Shown in pieces: positions 1 to 5,686 of a stretch of DNA of 5,947 nt. Both the position numbers and the translations under genes were made by a program. This DNA comes from Coriobacteriia bacterium. GTDB lineage: Bacteria > Actinomycetota > Coriobacteriia > Coriobacteriales > Atopobiaceae. Below the pieces are notes generated by a model, which was given only the letters and a program-made list of their open reading frames with translations, did no database searches and had not been told where the DNA came from. Positions within the stretch are counted from its first letter, which is position 1; every line of letters begins with the position of its first letter. The DNA lies in the NCBI GenBank assembly GCA_003150175.1, contig QAKZ01000048.1, forward strand, positions 1-5,947, in the 5' to 3' direction.

Positions 1-1317
1 ATGGAGGACATCAACCTGCACTTCACCGGCGACTTCCACGCCATCGGCGCCGCGAACAACCTGTGCGCCGCCATGCTGGATAACCACATCAAGCAGGGCA
101 ACGCCCTCTGCATCGACCCGCGCCGCATCGTGTGGAAGCGCGTCGTCGACATGAACGACCGCCAGCTCAGGCAGGTCGTCGACGGCCTCGGCGGCGTCGC
201 CAACGGCATGCCGCGCGAGGACGGCTTCGACATCACCGTCGCCTCCGAGGTCATGGCCGCGTTCTGCATGGCGAGCGACCTCATGGACCTGCGCGACCGC
301 CTCGGCCGCATGGTTGTCGCCTATACCTACGACCGAGAGCCCGTGACCGTCTCTGACATCCACGCCCAGGGCGCGATGGCAGCGCTCCTCAAGGACGCCA
401 TCAAGCCGAACCTGGTCCAGACTCTCGAGGGCAATCCGGCTTTCGTTCACGGTGGCCCCTTCGCGAACATCGCCCACGGATGCAACTCCGTCGAGGCCAC
501 CGATACCGCGCTTAAGCTCGCCGACTACGTCGTCACGGAGGCGGGCTTCGGCGCCGACCTGGGTGCCGAGAAGTTTCTCGACATCGTGTGCCGCGCCCAG
601 GGCTTCTCGCCGGACGCGGTGGTCCTCGTTGCCACGGTCCGAGCCCTCAAGTATAACGGCGGCGTCGCCAAGGACGCGCTCACCGAGGAGAATCTCTCCG
701 CGCTCGAGGTGGGCCTTCCCAACCTGCTCCGTCACGTCTCGAACATCAAGGACGTCTGGGGTCTCCCCGTCGTTGTCGCCATCAACGCGTTCCCGACCGA
801 TACACCCGCTGAGCTTGAGCTCGTTGAGCGTAAGTGCCAGGAGCTCGGCGTCAACGTCGCGCTCTCCGAGGTCTGGGCCAAGGGCGGCGAGGGCGGCCAG
901 GCGCTCGCCGAGGAGGTCGCGCGCCTGTGCGAAGCCCCCAAGGAGTTCCGCTACGCCTACGAACTCGACCAGCCCCTGAAGGCCAAGATCGAGGCCATCG
1001 CACGGAAGGTCTACCATGCCGACGGCGTCGATTTCGAGCCGAAGGCAGCGCGGATGCTCAAGCAGCTCGAGGAGCAGGGCTTCGGCGGCCTGCCCATATG
1101 CATGGCGAAGACCCAGTACAGCTTCTCCGACGACGCTAAGCGACTGGGCGCCCCCGAGGGATTCCGCATCACCGTGCGTGACGTCCGCGTGTCTGCCGGC
1201 GCGGGCTTCGTGGTCGCGCTCACCGGCTCGATCATGACGATGCCCGGCCTGTCCCGCGTCCCCGCCGCCGAGAAGATCGACGTCACGCCCGATGGCCGCA
1301 TCGTCGGCCTGTTCTGA
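1..1317 (+). CDS. fhs: Formate--tetrahydrofolate ligase (3' part, 438 residues visible)
   Basis: This is 10-formyl-THF synthetase, a cytoplasmic enzyme that joins formate to tetrahydrofolate using ATP and so feeds the C1 pool. The visible protein begins at an internal Met followed by [10 protein letters not shown]. In the family (about 556 residues) this sits roughly 115-120 residues in, so the true start and the ATP-binding P-loop lie left of the window. Family blocks seen include [12 protein letters not shown] (residues 181-192), INAFPTDT (261-268), WAKGGEGG (292-299) and [11 protein letters not shown] (368-378), and it ends with the usual GRIVGLF. The frame is intact and closes with tandem TGA TGA stops (1315-1320). 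It is followed within a few bases by a palindromic hairpin and then fchA, the next activity in the pathway. Identification is secure; only the 5' end is unknown. Confidence 0.97.
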   Translation: MEDINLHFTGDFHAIGAANNLCAAMLDNHIKQGNALCIDPRRIVWKRVVDMNDRQLRQVVDGLGGVANGMPREDGFDITVASEVMAAFCMASDLMDLRDRLGRMVVAYTYDREPVTVSDIHAQGAMAALLKDAIKPNLVQTLEGNPAFVHGGPFANIAHGCNSVEATDTALKLADYVVTEAGFGADLGAEKFLDIVCRAQGFSPDAVVLVATVRALKYNGGVAKDALTEENLSALEVGLPNLLRHVSNIKDVWGLPVVVAINAFPTDTPAELELVERKCQELGVNVALSEVWAKGGEGGQALAEEVARLCEAPKEFRYAYELDQPLKAKIEAIARKVYHADGVDFEPKAARMLKQLEEQGFGGLPICMAKTQYSFSDDAKRLGAPEGFRITVRDVRVSAGAGFVVALTGSIMTMPGLSRVPAAEKIDVTPDGRIVGLF

Positions 1318-1322
1318 TGACG

Positions 1323-1342
1323 AAAAGGGACAGTCCCTTTTT
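1323..1342 (+). terminator. Short palindromic hairpin with T-run between fhs and fchA
   Basis: AAAAGGGA (1323-1330) pairs perfectly with TCCCTTTT (1334-1341) around the loop CAG. A run of five T's (1338-1342) closes it, so it reads as an intrinsic terminator. Because the left arm starts with four A's it could also work on the opposite strand. It begins 2 nt after the tandem stops of fhs and ends 8 nt before the fchA ribosome binding site. It may therefore end or attenuate fhs transcription inside what otherwise looks like one operon. The GGGACAGTCCC core is a perfect palindrome around one base and could also be a dispersed repeat, which cannot be tested from one copy. Confidence 0.6.
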
Positions 1343-1359
1343 ATCATTTCGGAGTTGAT

Positions 1360-1992
1360 ATGGATTCTAAACTGACCGATTCGAGCTGCTCGGGCTTTGC
1401 CGCGGCGCTCGCCGCGAAGCAGTCGGTGCCGGGCGGCGGAGGCGCCGCGGCGCTCGCCGGCGCGCTCGCGGCCTCGCTCTGCTCCATGGCGGGTGAGTTC
1501 ACCGTGGGAAAGAAGCGCTACGCAGAGCACGAGGCGGACGTTCGCCGCATGCTCGCAGAAGCCGAGCGCTCCCGGCAGCGCCTCCTCGAGCTCGTCGACG
1601 AGGATGCCGAGGGCTTCGCCCCGCTCTCGCGCGCTTACGCGCTGCCGAAGGAGGACCCCTCCCGCGCCGCAATCATCGAAGAGGGGACCAAGCGTGCCTG
1701 CGAGGCGCCCCTGCGCATGATGGAGGAGACCTGCCGTGTCATAGACCTCCTGGCCGAGATGGGCCAGAAGGGCTCGCGGCTCCTGCTCTCCGACGTCGGC
1801 TGCGGAGCGTATCTTGCCCGCGGGGCGCTCGAGGCGGCGAGCCTGAATGTCTACGCGAACACAAAGTCCCTCGCTGACCGCGAGTTCGCGCTCGCGACCG
1901 ACGCCCGCTGCGGCCGCATGCTCGACGAGTACGCGCCCAAGGCGGAGGCTGTGGGGCGATCGGCCACAGACCAGATCAGAAAGAGGTGCTAG
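1360..1992 (+). CDS. fchA: Cyclodeaminase/cyclohydrolase family protein (FchA-like)
   Basis: This 210-residue protein matches the formiminotransferase-cyclodeaminase C-terminal family as a stand-alone domain. Members deaminate 5-formimino-THF to methenyl-THF, and in acetogenic and purine-fermenting clostridia FchA is assigned as methenyl-THF cyclohydrolase. Visible landmarks are the glycine loop SVPGGGGAA (residues 22-30), GKKRYAEHE (50-58), the helix with ELVDEDAEGF (77-86) and the late SDVGCGAYLA / LNVYANT block typical of the family. Its length is normal. The start ATG has GGAG at 1351-1354, 5 nt upstream. No formiminotransferase domain or histidine-degradation gene is nearby. It sits between fhs and folD, so a cyclohydrolase role in interconverting formyl- and methenyl-THF fits better than histidine catabolism. 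The substrate assignment is inference; the family call is firm. Confidence 0.88.
   Translation: MDSKLTDSSCSGFAAALAAKQSVPGGGGAAALAGALAASLCSMAGEFTVGKKRYAEHEADVRRMLAEAERSRQRLLELVDEDAEGFAPLSRAYALPKEDPSRAAIIEEGTKRACEAPLRMMEETCRVIDLLAEMGQKGSRLLLSDVGCGAYLARGALEAASLNVYANTKSLADREFALATDARCGRMLDEYAPKAEAVGRSATDQIRKRC
1982..1988 (+). promoter_or_regulatory. Ribosome binding site deciding the folD start
   Basis: AGAGGTG lies inside the last codons of fchA and ends 6 nt before the ATG at 1995. This favours ATG 1995 over the in-frame GTG at 1986, which would overlap the binding site itself. It places folD translation directly behind fchA termination (TAG 1990-1992), suggesting translational coupling. Confidence 0.7.
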
Positions 1993-1994
1993 CC

Positions 1995-2849
1995 ATGGCA
2001 CAACTGCTCAAAGGCGCGCCCGTCGCCAAGGCTCTTACCGGGGAGCTTGCGGGCCGCGTGGGGGAACTCGCCAAACGAGGCCTCGCCCCGAAGCTCGCGA
2101 TCATCCGCGTGGGCGCCCGCGACGACGACTTGTCGTACGAGAGCGGCGCCCTCAAGCGCTGCGAGAAGGTCGGCATCGACGTGGAGCGCTATCTGCTTCC
2201 GGAGGACTGCCCTCAGGAGGACCTGATGGCGGCCATCAGCGAGGTTAACGCGGACTCCGACATCCACGGGTGCCTCATGTTCCGGCCGCTGCCCGCCAGG
2301 CTCGACGAGGCCGCGGCCTGCGCCGCGCTCGACCCCGCGAAGGATGTCGACTGCATCACCGAGGGGTCGCTCTACGGCGTCCTCGCCAATCGGCCGAAGG
2401 GCTTCCCGCCCTGCACTGCCGAGGCCGTGATGGCGCTTCTCGACCATTACGGATACGACCTCGAGGGCGCCGACGTCACTGTCGTCGGTCGCTCGCTCGT
2501 CATCGGCAAGCCGGTTGCCATGATGCTGCAGGCGGCAAACGCCACCGTGACCATGTGCCACACGAGGACGCGCGACCTCGCCGCCAAGTGCAAGGCTGCG
2601 GACATCGTCGTCGTCGCGGCAGGACACATGGGGACTTTCGGTGCGGACTGCGCGGCCTCCGGCCAGGTCGTCGTCGACGTCGGCATCAACTGGGACGAGA
2701 AGAACAACAAGCTCGCCGGAGACGTCGACTTCGAGGCCGTGGAGCCCATTGTCGGCGCCATCACCCCGGTCCCCGGCGGCATCGGCGCCGTCACCACGGC
2801 GTGCCTTGCCAAGCACGTCGTCGAGGCGGCCGAAAGGACCCTTGCATGA
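1995..2849 (+). CDS. folD: Methylene-THF dehydrogenase (FolD family), probably without cyclohydrolase activity
   Basis: This 284-residue protein is FolD, the NAD(P)-dependent 5,10-methylene-THF dehydrogenase. Fold landmarks are [16 protein letters not shown] (dinucleotide-binding loop), [15 protein letters not shown] and [13 protein letters not shown] near the end. The active-site stretch aligns without gaps to bifunctional FolD (E. coli YVASKRKACEEVG against [13 protein letters not shown] here). Tyr48 is kept, but the catalytic lysine (E. coli Lys54, human Lys56) is Ala52. The VQLPLP motif is MFRPLP, so the catalytic glutamine (human Gln100) is Phe96. The DVDG motif is DVDC (Asp119 kept, Gly to Cys120). 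Lys56 and Gln100 are established cyclohydrolase residues, so this enzyme is inferred to be mainly a dehydrogenase. Public annotation would probably call it bifunctional. It starts 2 nt after fchA and overlaps folE by 4 nt. Cofactor preference cannot be read with confidence. Confidence 0.94.
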   Translation: MAQLLKGAPVAKALTGELAGRVGELAKRGLAPKLAIIRVGARDDDLSYESGALKRCEKVGIDVERYLLPEDCPQEDLMAAISEVNADSDIHGCLMFRPLPARLDEAAACAALDPAKDVDCITEGSLYGVLANRPKGFPPCTAEAVMALLDHYGYDLEGADVTVVGRSLVIGKPVAMMLQAANATVTMCHTRTRDLAAKCKAADIVVVAAGHMGTFGADCAASGQVVVDVGINWDEKNNKLAGDVDFEAVEPIVGAITPVPGGIGAVTTACLAKHVVEAAERTLA

Positions 2850-3409
2850 GCGTAGATAAACCGCGTATCGAGGCCGCCGTCCGCGAGTTCCTCATCGGCA
2901 TCGGGGAGGACCCCGACCGCGAGGGGCTGCAGGGCACGCCGGACCGCGTTGCCCGCGCCTGCGAGGAGATCTTCGGGGGCCTCGATGAGGACCCCGGAGT
3001 CCATCTGCGCAAGCAGTTCCACGAGCCCGGCAACGAGGAGATGGTCGTCGTCCGGGACATCCCGTTCTCGAGCATGTGCGAGCATCACCTTCTGCCGTTC
3101 GTCGGCCGCGCCCACGTGTGCTACATCCCGCGCGACGGCCACGTGACGGGCCTCTCGAAGATCGCGCGCTGCGTGAACGGCTACGCGAAGCGCCCCCAGC
3201 TGCAGGAACGCTTGACGGCGCAGGTCGCCGACGCGCTCATGCGCGAGCTCGACCCGCTCGGCGTGCTCGTGGTCATCGAGGCGGAGCATACCTGCATGAC
3301 CATGCGGGGTATCCGCGCTGCGGGGGCCGTCACGGCGACCTCCGCCGTCCGCGGCTGCCTCAAGGACATAAAGACGCGCCAAGAAGCCCTTCGGCTCCTC
3401 GGTAAGTAG
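2846..3409 (+). CDS. folE: GTP cyclohydrolase I (FolE, type IA)
   Basis: This 187-residue cytoplasmic enzyme converts GTP to 7,8-dihydroneopterin triphosphate, the first step of folate (pterin) synthesis. It shows the complete type IA signature. [10 protein letters not shown] (residues 76-85) provides zinc ligands Cys78 and His81 with the catalytic His80. [23 protein letters not shown] spans 102-124. [13 protein letters not shown] (145-157) supplies the third zinc ligand, Cys150. The N-terminal [16 protein letters not shown] block is also typical. Length is normal for a bacterial FolE and no key residue is missing, so a zinc-dependent enzyme is expected. The start ATG overlaps the folD stop as ATGA, with GAAAGGA at 2832-2838, 7 nt upstream, which points to coupled translation. 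No other pterin genes (folB, folK, folP) are in the window, so they must lie elsewhere if the pathway is complete. Confidence 0.97.
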   Translation: MSVDKPRIEAAVREFLIGIGEDPDREGLQGTPDRVARACEEIFGGLDEDPGVHLRKQFHEPGNEEMVVVRDIPFSSMCEHHLLPFVGRAHVCYIPRDGHVTGLSKIARCVNGYAKRPQLQERLTAQVADALMRELDPLGVLVVIEAEHTCMTMRGIRAAGAVTATSAVRGCLKDIKTRQEALRLLGK

Positions 3410-3464
3410 GCCGCCGACCTGCGCCTTCGCGCTTAACCTAGTTTTGAAGTCAGTACCCACACCT

Positions 3465-3472
3465 GAAGGTGA
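3465..3472 (+). promoter_or_regulatory. Ribosome binding site deciding the folC start
   Basis: GAAGGTGA ends 4 nt before ATG 3477, with its AGG core 7 nt away. This supports ATG 3477 rather than the in-frame TTG at 3444, which has no comparable site and would add 11 unconvincing residues. The site is partly inside a small inverted repeat (CACCT-GA-AGGTG, 3460-3471), but the 2-nt loop makes a stable hairpin unlikely. Confidence 0.65.
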
Positions 3473-3476
3473 TTCG

Positions 3477-4886
3477 ATGTATAAGGTCCCATTCGAGTTC
3501 AGCGAGCTTGGCTACGACGAGGCGTCGGCGATGGCGCACGACTGCGGCTTCTTCGGCAACACGAGCGACCCGCTGCTCGAGACCGTCGTCGACATGCTCG
3601 ACGAGCTCGGCCGCCCCGACGCGAGCTACGACGTGATCCAGATAGCCGGCACGAACGGCAAGACCTCCACCTCCCGCTACACCGCAGCGATCCTCGCCGG
3701 CCAGGGAAAGAAGTGCGCCCTCTACACCTCGCCCGAGCTCGTGGAGATGCGCGAGCGCATGGAGGCGGGCGGCGAGCCGGTCTCGCGCGAGGCCTTCGCG
3801 CGCGGGATCTCCGCGGCCGCTGAGGCCGGCCGCCGCGTGAACGCCCGGCGCGAGGCGGCGGGGGAGGACCCCTTCCGCGTGACCGAGTTCGACCTGCTCA
3901 CCTGCGCGGCGCTCGTCGTCTTCGCGGAGGCAGAGGTCGACGTCGCTGTCCTCGAGGTCGGCTTGGGCGGGCGCTGGGACGCCACCTCGGCGACACACCC
4001 AGTCGTCACCTGCGTGACGGGTATCGGCCTCGATCACTGCCGGATCCTCGGCGACACGCTCGAGCTCATCGCCGCCGAGAAGGCCGCCGTCATCAAACCC
4101 GGCCAGCGCTGCGTGCTCGGCGTGGGCACGGCCACGCCCGACTCGATGGAGGACGTCATCCTCTCGCGCTGCGCCGAGGTCGGCGTCGAGCCCGTCCTCC
4201 TGCGGCCGGCCGACCCTGCGGACGCTCCCGGCGAGATGCACCCCGGAACCCCGCGCGCCCACTCCGAGCTCCTGCACGCGACCTACATGGTCACCAAGCG
4301 CCCCGAGCGCCTCGGCGCGCCCCTTGAGCTCGACGTGACGACGCCCCGCGCGACCTACCCCGAGCTCGCGGCTCTGAAGCCCGTCTATCAGGCGGCAAAC
4401 ATCGCCTGCGCCGTGTGCCTCGCGGAGGAGTACCTCGGGCGCGCCCTCGACGCTGAAGGCCTCTTTACCTCCGTCGTTCAGTGCCCGACGCCGGGCCGCT
4501 TCCAGCTCATGCGGCCCGAGCCTCCGCTGCTGATCGACGCCTGCCACAACCCGCAGAGCGTCGCGGCCTTCCTGAGCGCCGTCCGCGCCGTTTCCCCCGA
4601 CCGCGCCTCTTGCCCGCTCCTTCTGTGCGCCGTCCTCGCGGACAAGGACGTCAAGGGCATCGTCGACCTTCTTTCCGCGGACTTCCCGCGCGTGGCCGTC
4701 ACGCAGACCTCCTCGCCGCGCGCTCTGCCTGCCACCGAGCTCGCCGATCTCTTCGCCGCGGCGGGCTGCGAGGTCGTGGGGACCTACGCCACCGTCGGCT
4801 CCGCTTTGTCCTCCATTTGTGGAGAATCGTGCGTTGCGTGCGGCTCGATCACCCTTGCGGGCGAGGTCGCGGCCGCCTTCGCCTAG
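3477..4886 (+). CDS. folC: Bifunctional dihydrofolate synthase / folylpolyglutamate synthase
   Basis: This 469-residue Mur-ligase-type enzyme joins glutamate to dihydropteroate and extends the polyglutamate tail of folates, using ATP. The N-terminal domain has the P-loop AGTNGKTSTS (residues 57-66), the substrate loop YTSPELVEMRER (83-94), EVGLGGRWDATS (159-170), GIGLDH (181-186) and IAAEKAAVIKPG (197-208), whose Lys201 is the position usually carbamylated. YQAANIACA (303-311) leads into the C-terminal domain with GRFQLM and LIDACHNPQS (351-360). Length is slightly above the usual 420-440. Two deviations stand out: the common SPHL is SPEL (Glu87), and DGAHNP is DACHNP (Cys355). It begins 67 nt after folE with no visible terminator between, so it probably shares that transcript. 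With FolE in the same block the dihydrofolate synthase role is likely retained, but this is inference. Confidence 0.94.
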   Translation: MYKVPFEFSELGYDEASAMAHDCGFFGNTSDPLLETVVDMLDELGRPDASYDVIQIAGTNGKTSTSRYTAAILAGQGKKCALYTSPELVEMRERMEAGGEPVSREAFARGISAAAEAGRRVNARREAAGEDPFRVTEFDLLTCAALVVFAEAEVDVAVLEVGLGGRWDATSATHPVVTCVTGIGLDHCRILGDTLELIAAEKAAVIKPGQRCVLGVGTATPDSMEDVILSRCAEVGVEPVLLRPADPADAPGEMHPGTPRAHSELLHATYMVTKRPERLGAPLELDVTTPRATYPELAALKPVYQAANIACAVCLAEEYLGRALDAEGLFTSVVQCPTPGRFQLMRPEPPLLIDACHNPQSVAAFLSAVRAVSPDRASCPLLLCAVLADKDVKGIVDLLSADFPRVAVTQTSSPRALPATELADLFAAAGCEVVGTYATVGSALSSICGESCVACGSITLAGEVAAAFA

Positions 4887-4890
4887 GCTC

Positions 4891-4899
4891 TGCTACAAT
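4891..4899 (+). promoter_or_regulatory. Extended -10 promoter for the zinc-ribbon gene
   Basis: TGCTACAAT has the extended -10 form TG-n-TACAAT, one mismatch from TATAAT. It starts 4 nt after the folC stop in an otherwise G/C-rich setting. No good -35 hexamer is visible at 16-18 nt, as expected for an extended -10 promoter. Transcription would start near 4906, giving an untranslated leader of about 60 nt. That leader can form TGCGG-CAA-CCGCA (4911-4923) or, alternatively, GCGGC with GCCGC (4912-4916 and 4925-4929). Neither is followed by a T-run. Confidence 0.55.
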
Positions 4900-4967
4900 C
4901 ACAACGACTGTGCGGCAACCGCATGCCGCCTCTCGACTGAACGCCATCCCGAGAAGGGCCAACGAAT

Positions 4968-5399
4968 ATGCAGGAACTGATCGACCAGATACTCACCCCC
5001 GAGGTCCGCATGGTCCTCTATCTCATGGTCGCGTGCGTCGTCATGCTCTACATCCTCTCTATCGTTTACGTCGTGCGCGACGCGCAGCGCCGCGGCGCCG
5101 AGCCTTGGTGGATGTGGGCCGTCATCTCGGTCATCCCCATCGTCGGCCTTCTCGCCTACGTGATCCTTCGCCCGAGCTCATACCTGATCGACCGCGAGGA
5201 GCAGGACCTCGACATCGCGCTCCGCGAGCACCAGCTCTCGCACTACGGCATCTGCCCGAAGTGCGGCTCGCCGATCGACCGCGACTTCGTCGTCTGCCCG
5301 ATCTGCAACACGCAGGTCCGCAACGTCTGCCCGACCTGCCACCGCCCGCTCAACGCGGACTGGAAGGTCTGCCCCTACTGCCGCACCCGCATTCAGTAG
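4968..5399 (+). CDS. Two-pass membrane protein with double zinc-ribbon tail, function unknown
   Basis: This 143-residue protein has no function I can name. Residues about 15-36 form one hydrophobic helix. A short basic loop (RDAQRRGAEP, 37-46) follows, then a second helix at about 47-67 ending in a YVILRP motif. This helix-loop-helix resembles the PLDc_N membrane module (W..P..G...Y). After a charged linker come two zinc knuckles with identical spacing: Cys96, Cys99, Cys110 and Cys113, then Cys121, Cys124, Cys135 and Cys138, each C-x2-C-x10-C-x2-C. The basic loop between the helices suggests the loop is cytoplasmic, which would put both termini outside; this is weak, and zinc ribbons more usually face the cytoplasm. 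AGAAGGG (4952-4958) lies 9 nt before the ATG. It has its own promoter and terminator, so it looks like a single-gene unit. A membrane-anchored scaffold or nucleic-acid/protein binding role is only a guess. Confidence 0.85.
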   Translation: MQELIDQILTPEVRMVLYLMVACVVMLYILSIVYVVRDAQRRGAEPWWMWAVISVIPIVGLLAYVILRPSSYLIDREEQDLDIALREHQLSHYGICPKCGSPIDRDFVVCPICNTQVRNVCPTCHRPLNADWKVCPYCRTRIQ

Positions 5400-5422
5400 C
5401 GTGCACATAAAGGTTTGGTTTC

Positions 5423-5455
5423 AAAGGCCCTCGCATCGGTGCGGGGGCCTTTTTT
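5423..5455 (+). terminator. Strong intrinsic terminator after the zinc-ribbon gene
   Basis: A 13-bp stem (5423-5435 with 5440-5452) containing one T-G pair closes a TCGG loop and runs into six T's (5450-5455). It lies 23 nt after the stop of the zinc-ribbon gene. It isolates that gene from thrS, so thrS must have its own promoter in the leader that follows. Confidence 0.92.
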
Positions 5456-5512
5456 GATGAGCGTACTTGTGGTAAACCAATATCAATGCAATCGCTCGGA
5501 AGGCTTCGCACC

Positions 5513-5557
5513 ATGCTTCCCATGCTCGCACAGAGCGCACGAACTCAGACTATTTAG
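5513..5557 (+). CDS. Candidate thrS leader peptide (14 aa, Thr-Gln-Thr-Ile before the stop)
   Basis: ATG 5513 opens a short ORF encoding MLPMLAQSARTQTI and ending at TAG 5555-5557. GGAAGG (5498-5503) lies 9 nt before the ATG, a good Shine-Dalgarno placement; a second in-frame ATG at 5522 lacks one. Two threonine codons, both ACT and so unusual for this C/G-ending genome, occupy positions 11 and 13, directly before the stop. A ribosome waiting at them would cover the first arm of the next hairpin (5557-5566). This is how leader peptides of amino-acid attenuators work (compare PheM before pheST in E. coli). Two Thr in 14 codons is suggestive rather than compelling: chance could produce it, and the support comes from the hairpin layout. 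No protein function is expected beyond its translation. Confidence 0.5.
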   Translation: MLPMLAQSARTQTI

Positions 5558-5601
5558 GCGTCTGCCCCTTCACAGCGGCAACTTGTCGCGTGGCAGACGC
5601 C
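5557..5601 (+). promoter_or_regulatory. Leader hairpin 1:2 (anti-antiterminator / pause hairpin)
   Basis: GGCGTCTGCC (5557-5566) and GGCAGACGCC (5592-5601) are a perfect 10-bp inverted repeat separated by 25 nt. Inside the loop a smaller stem GCGGC-AACTT-GTCGC (5575-5589) can form. The first arm starts on the last base of the leader-peptide stop codon, so a ribosome stalled on the Thr codons would overlap it. The second arm overlaps the antiterminator (5587-5615). Confidence 0.65.
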
Positions 5602-5615
5602 GTTACTCGCCCGCG
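5587..5615 (+). promoter_or_regulatory. Candidate antiterminator 2:3 in the thrS leader
   Basis: CGCG (5587-5590) pairs with CGCG (5612-5615) and GGC (5592-5594) with GCC (5609-5611), leaving T5591 bulged: seven G-C pairs with a 14-nt loop. It shares 5592-5594 with the second arm of the upstream 10-bp hairpin and 5609-5615 with the first arm of the downstream terminator, so it excludes both. This is the middle structure expected of an attenuator. The pairing was found by eye and its energy was not computed. Confidence 0.45.
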
Positions 5616-5645
5616 CCGTTTCATCGGCGCCCGGGCGTTATTTAT
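5608..5645 (+). terminator. Candidate attenuator terminator 3:4 before thrS
   Basis: CGCCC (5608-5612) pairs with GGGCG (5633-5637) and GCGCCG (5613-5618) with CGGCGC (5625-5630), with bases 5631-5632 bulged and loop TTTCAT. The 11-bp G/C stem is followed by TTATTTAT (5638-5645), a broken but U-rich tail in a very G/C-rich genome. It lies 41 nt before the thrS start, inside the leader, so termination here would switch thrS off. Confidence 0.55.
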
Positions 5646-5686
5646 GTCTGTGTCCTGTGCATCGCAATCCCAGAAAGAGGTTTCCC

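Larger units (their letters stand above)
5456..5686 (+). promoter_or_regulatory. thrS leader region (231 nt) with attenuator layout
   Basis: No long gene is present in this stretch. It is less G/C-rich at its start: 5464-5493 is the most A/T-rich part and is the likely promoter zone (candidates TTGTGG at 5467-5472 and TGCAAT at 5487-5492, but spacing is poor and no confident call is possible). It then holds a 14-codon leader ORF (5513-5557), three overlapping hairpins (5557-5645) and the thrS ribosome binding site AAAGAGG (5674-5680). A T-box was looked for, but no convincing AGGGTGGNACCGCG element was found; the nearest match, GCGTGGCA at 5588-5595, lacks the downstream half. Confidence 0.6.

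Noticed and set aside
1989..2816. Long minus-strand open frame opposite folD (275 codons)
   Set aside because: It lies wholly antisense to folD, has Val/Arg/Gly/Asp-rich low-complexity translation, and has no family motif. High-GC genes routinely leave such open antisense frames.
2447..3460. Minus-strand open frame across folD and folE (337 codons)
   Set aside because: Antisense to two well-identified genes, with no recognisable domain and no ribosome binding site supporting it.
3444..3476. Upstream TTG start for folC
   Set aside because: It would add 11 residues, but the good ribosome binding site (3465-3472) serves ATG 3477, where homologous sequence begins.
3450..4547. Minus-strand open frame opposite folC (365 codons)
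   Set aside because: The composition mirrors folC codon bias and no motifs are seen; it is a shadow frame.
5456..5686. T-box riboswitch for thrS
   Set aside because: The conserved T-box sequence is not present; only GTGGCA is shared, and no convincing stem I or specifier loop was found. The leader-peptide model explains the stems better. A covariance-model search would settle it.
5644..5686. Second short ORF from the ATG at 5644 overlapping the thrS start
   Set aside because: No ribosome binding site is placed for it, it is out of frame with thrS, and it has no Thr codons that would suit a leader peptide.
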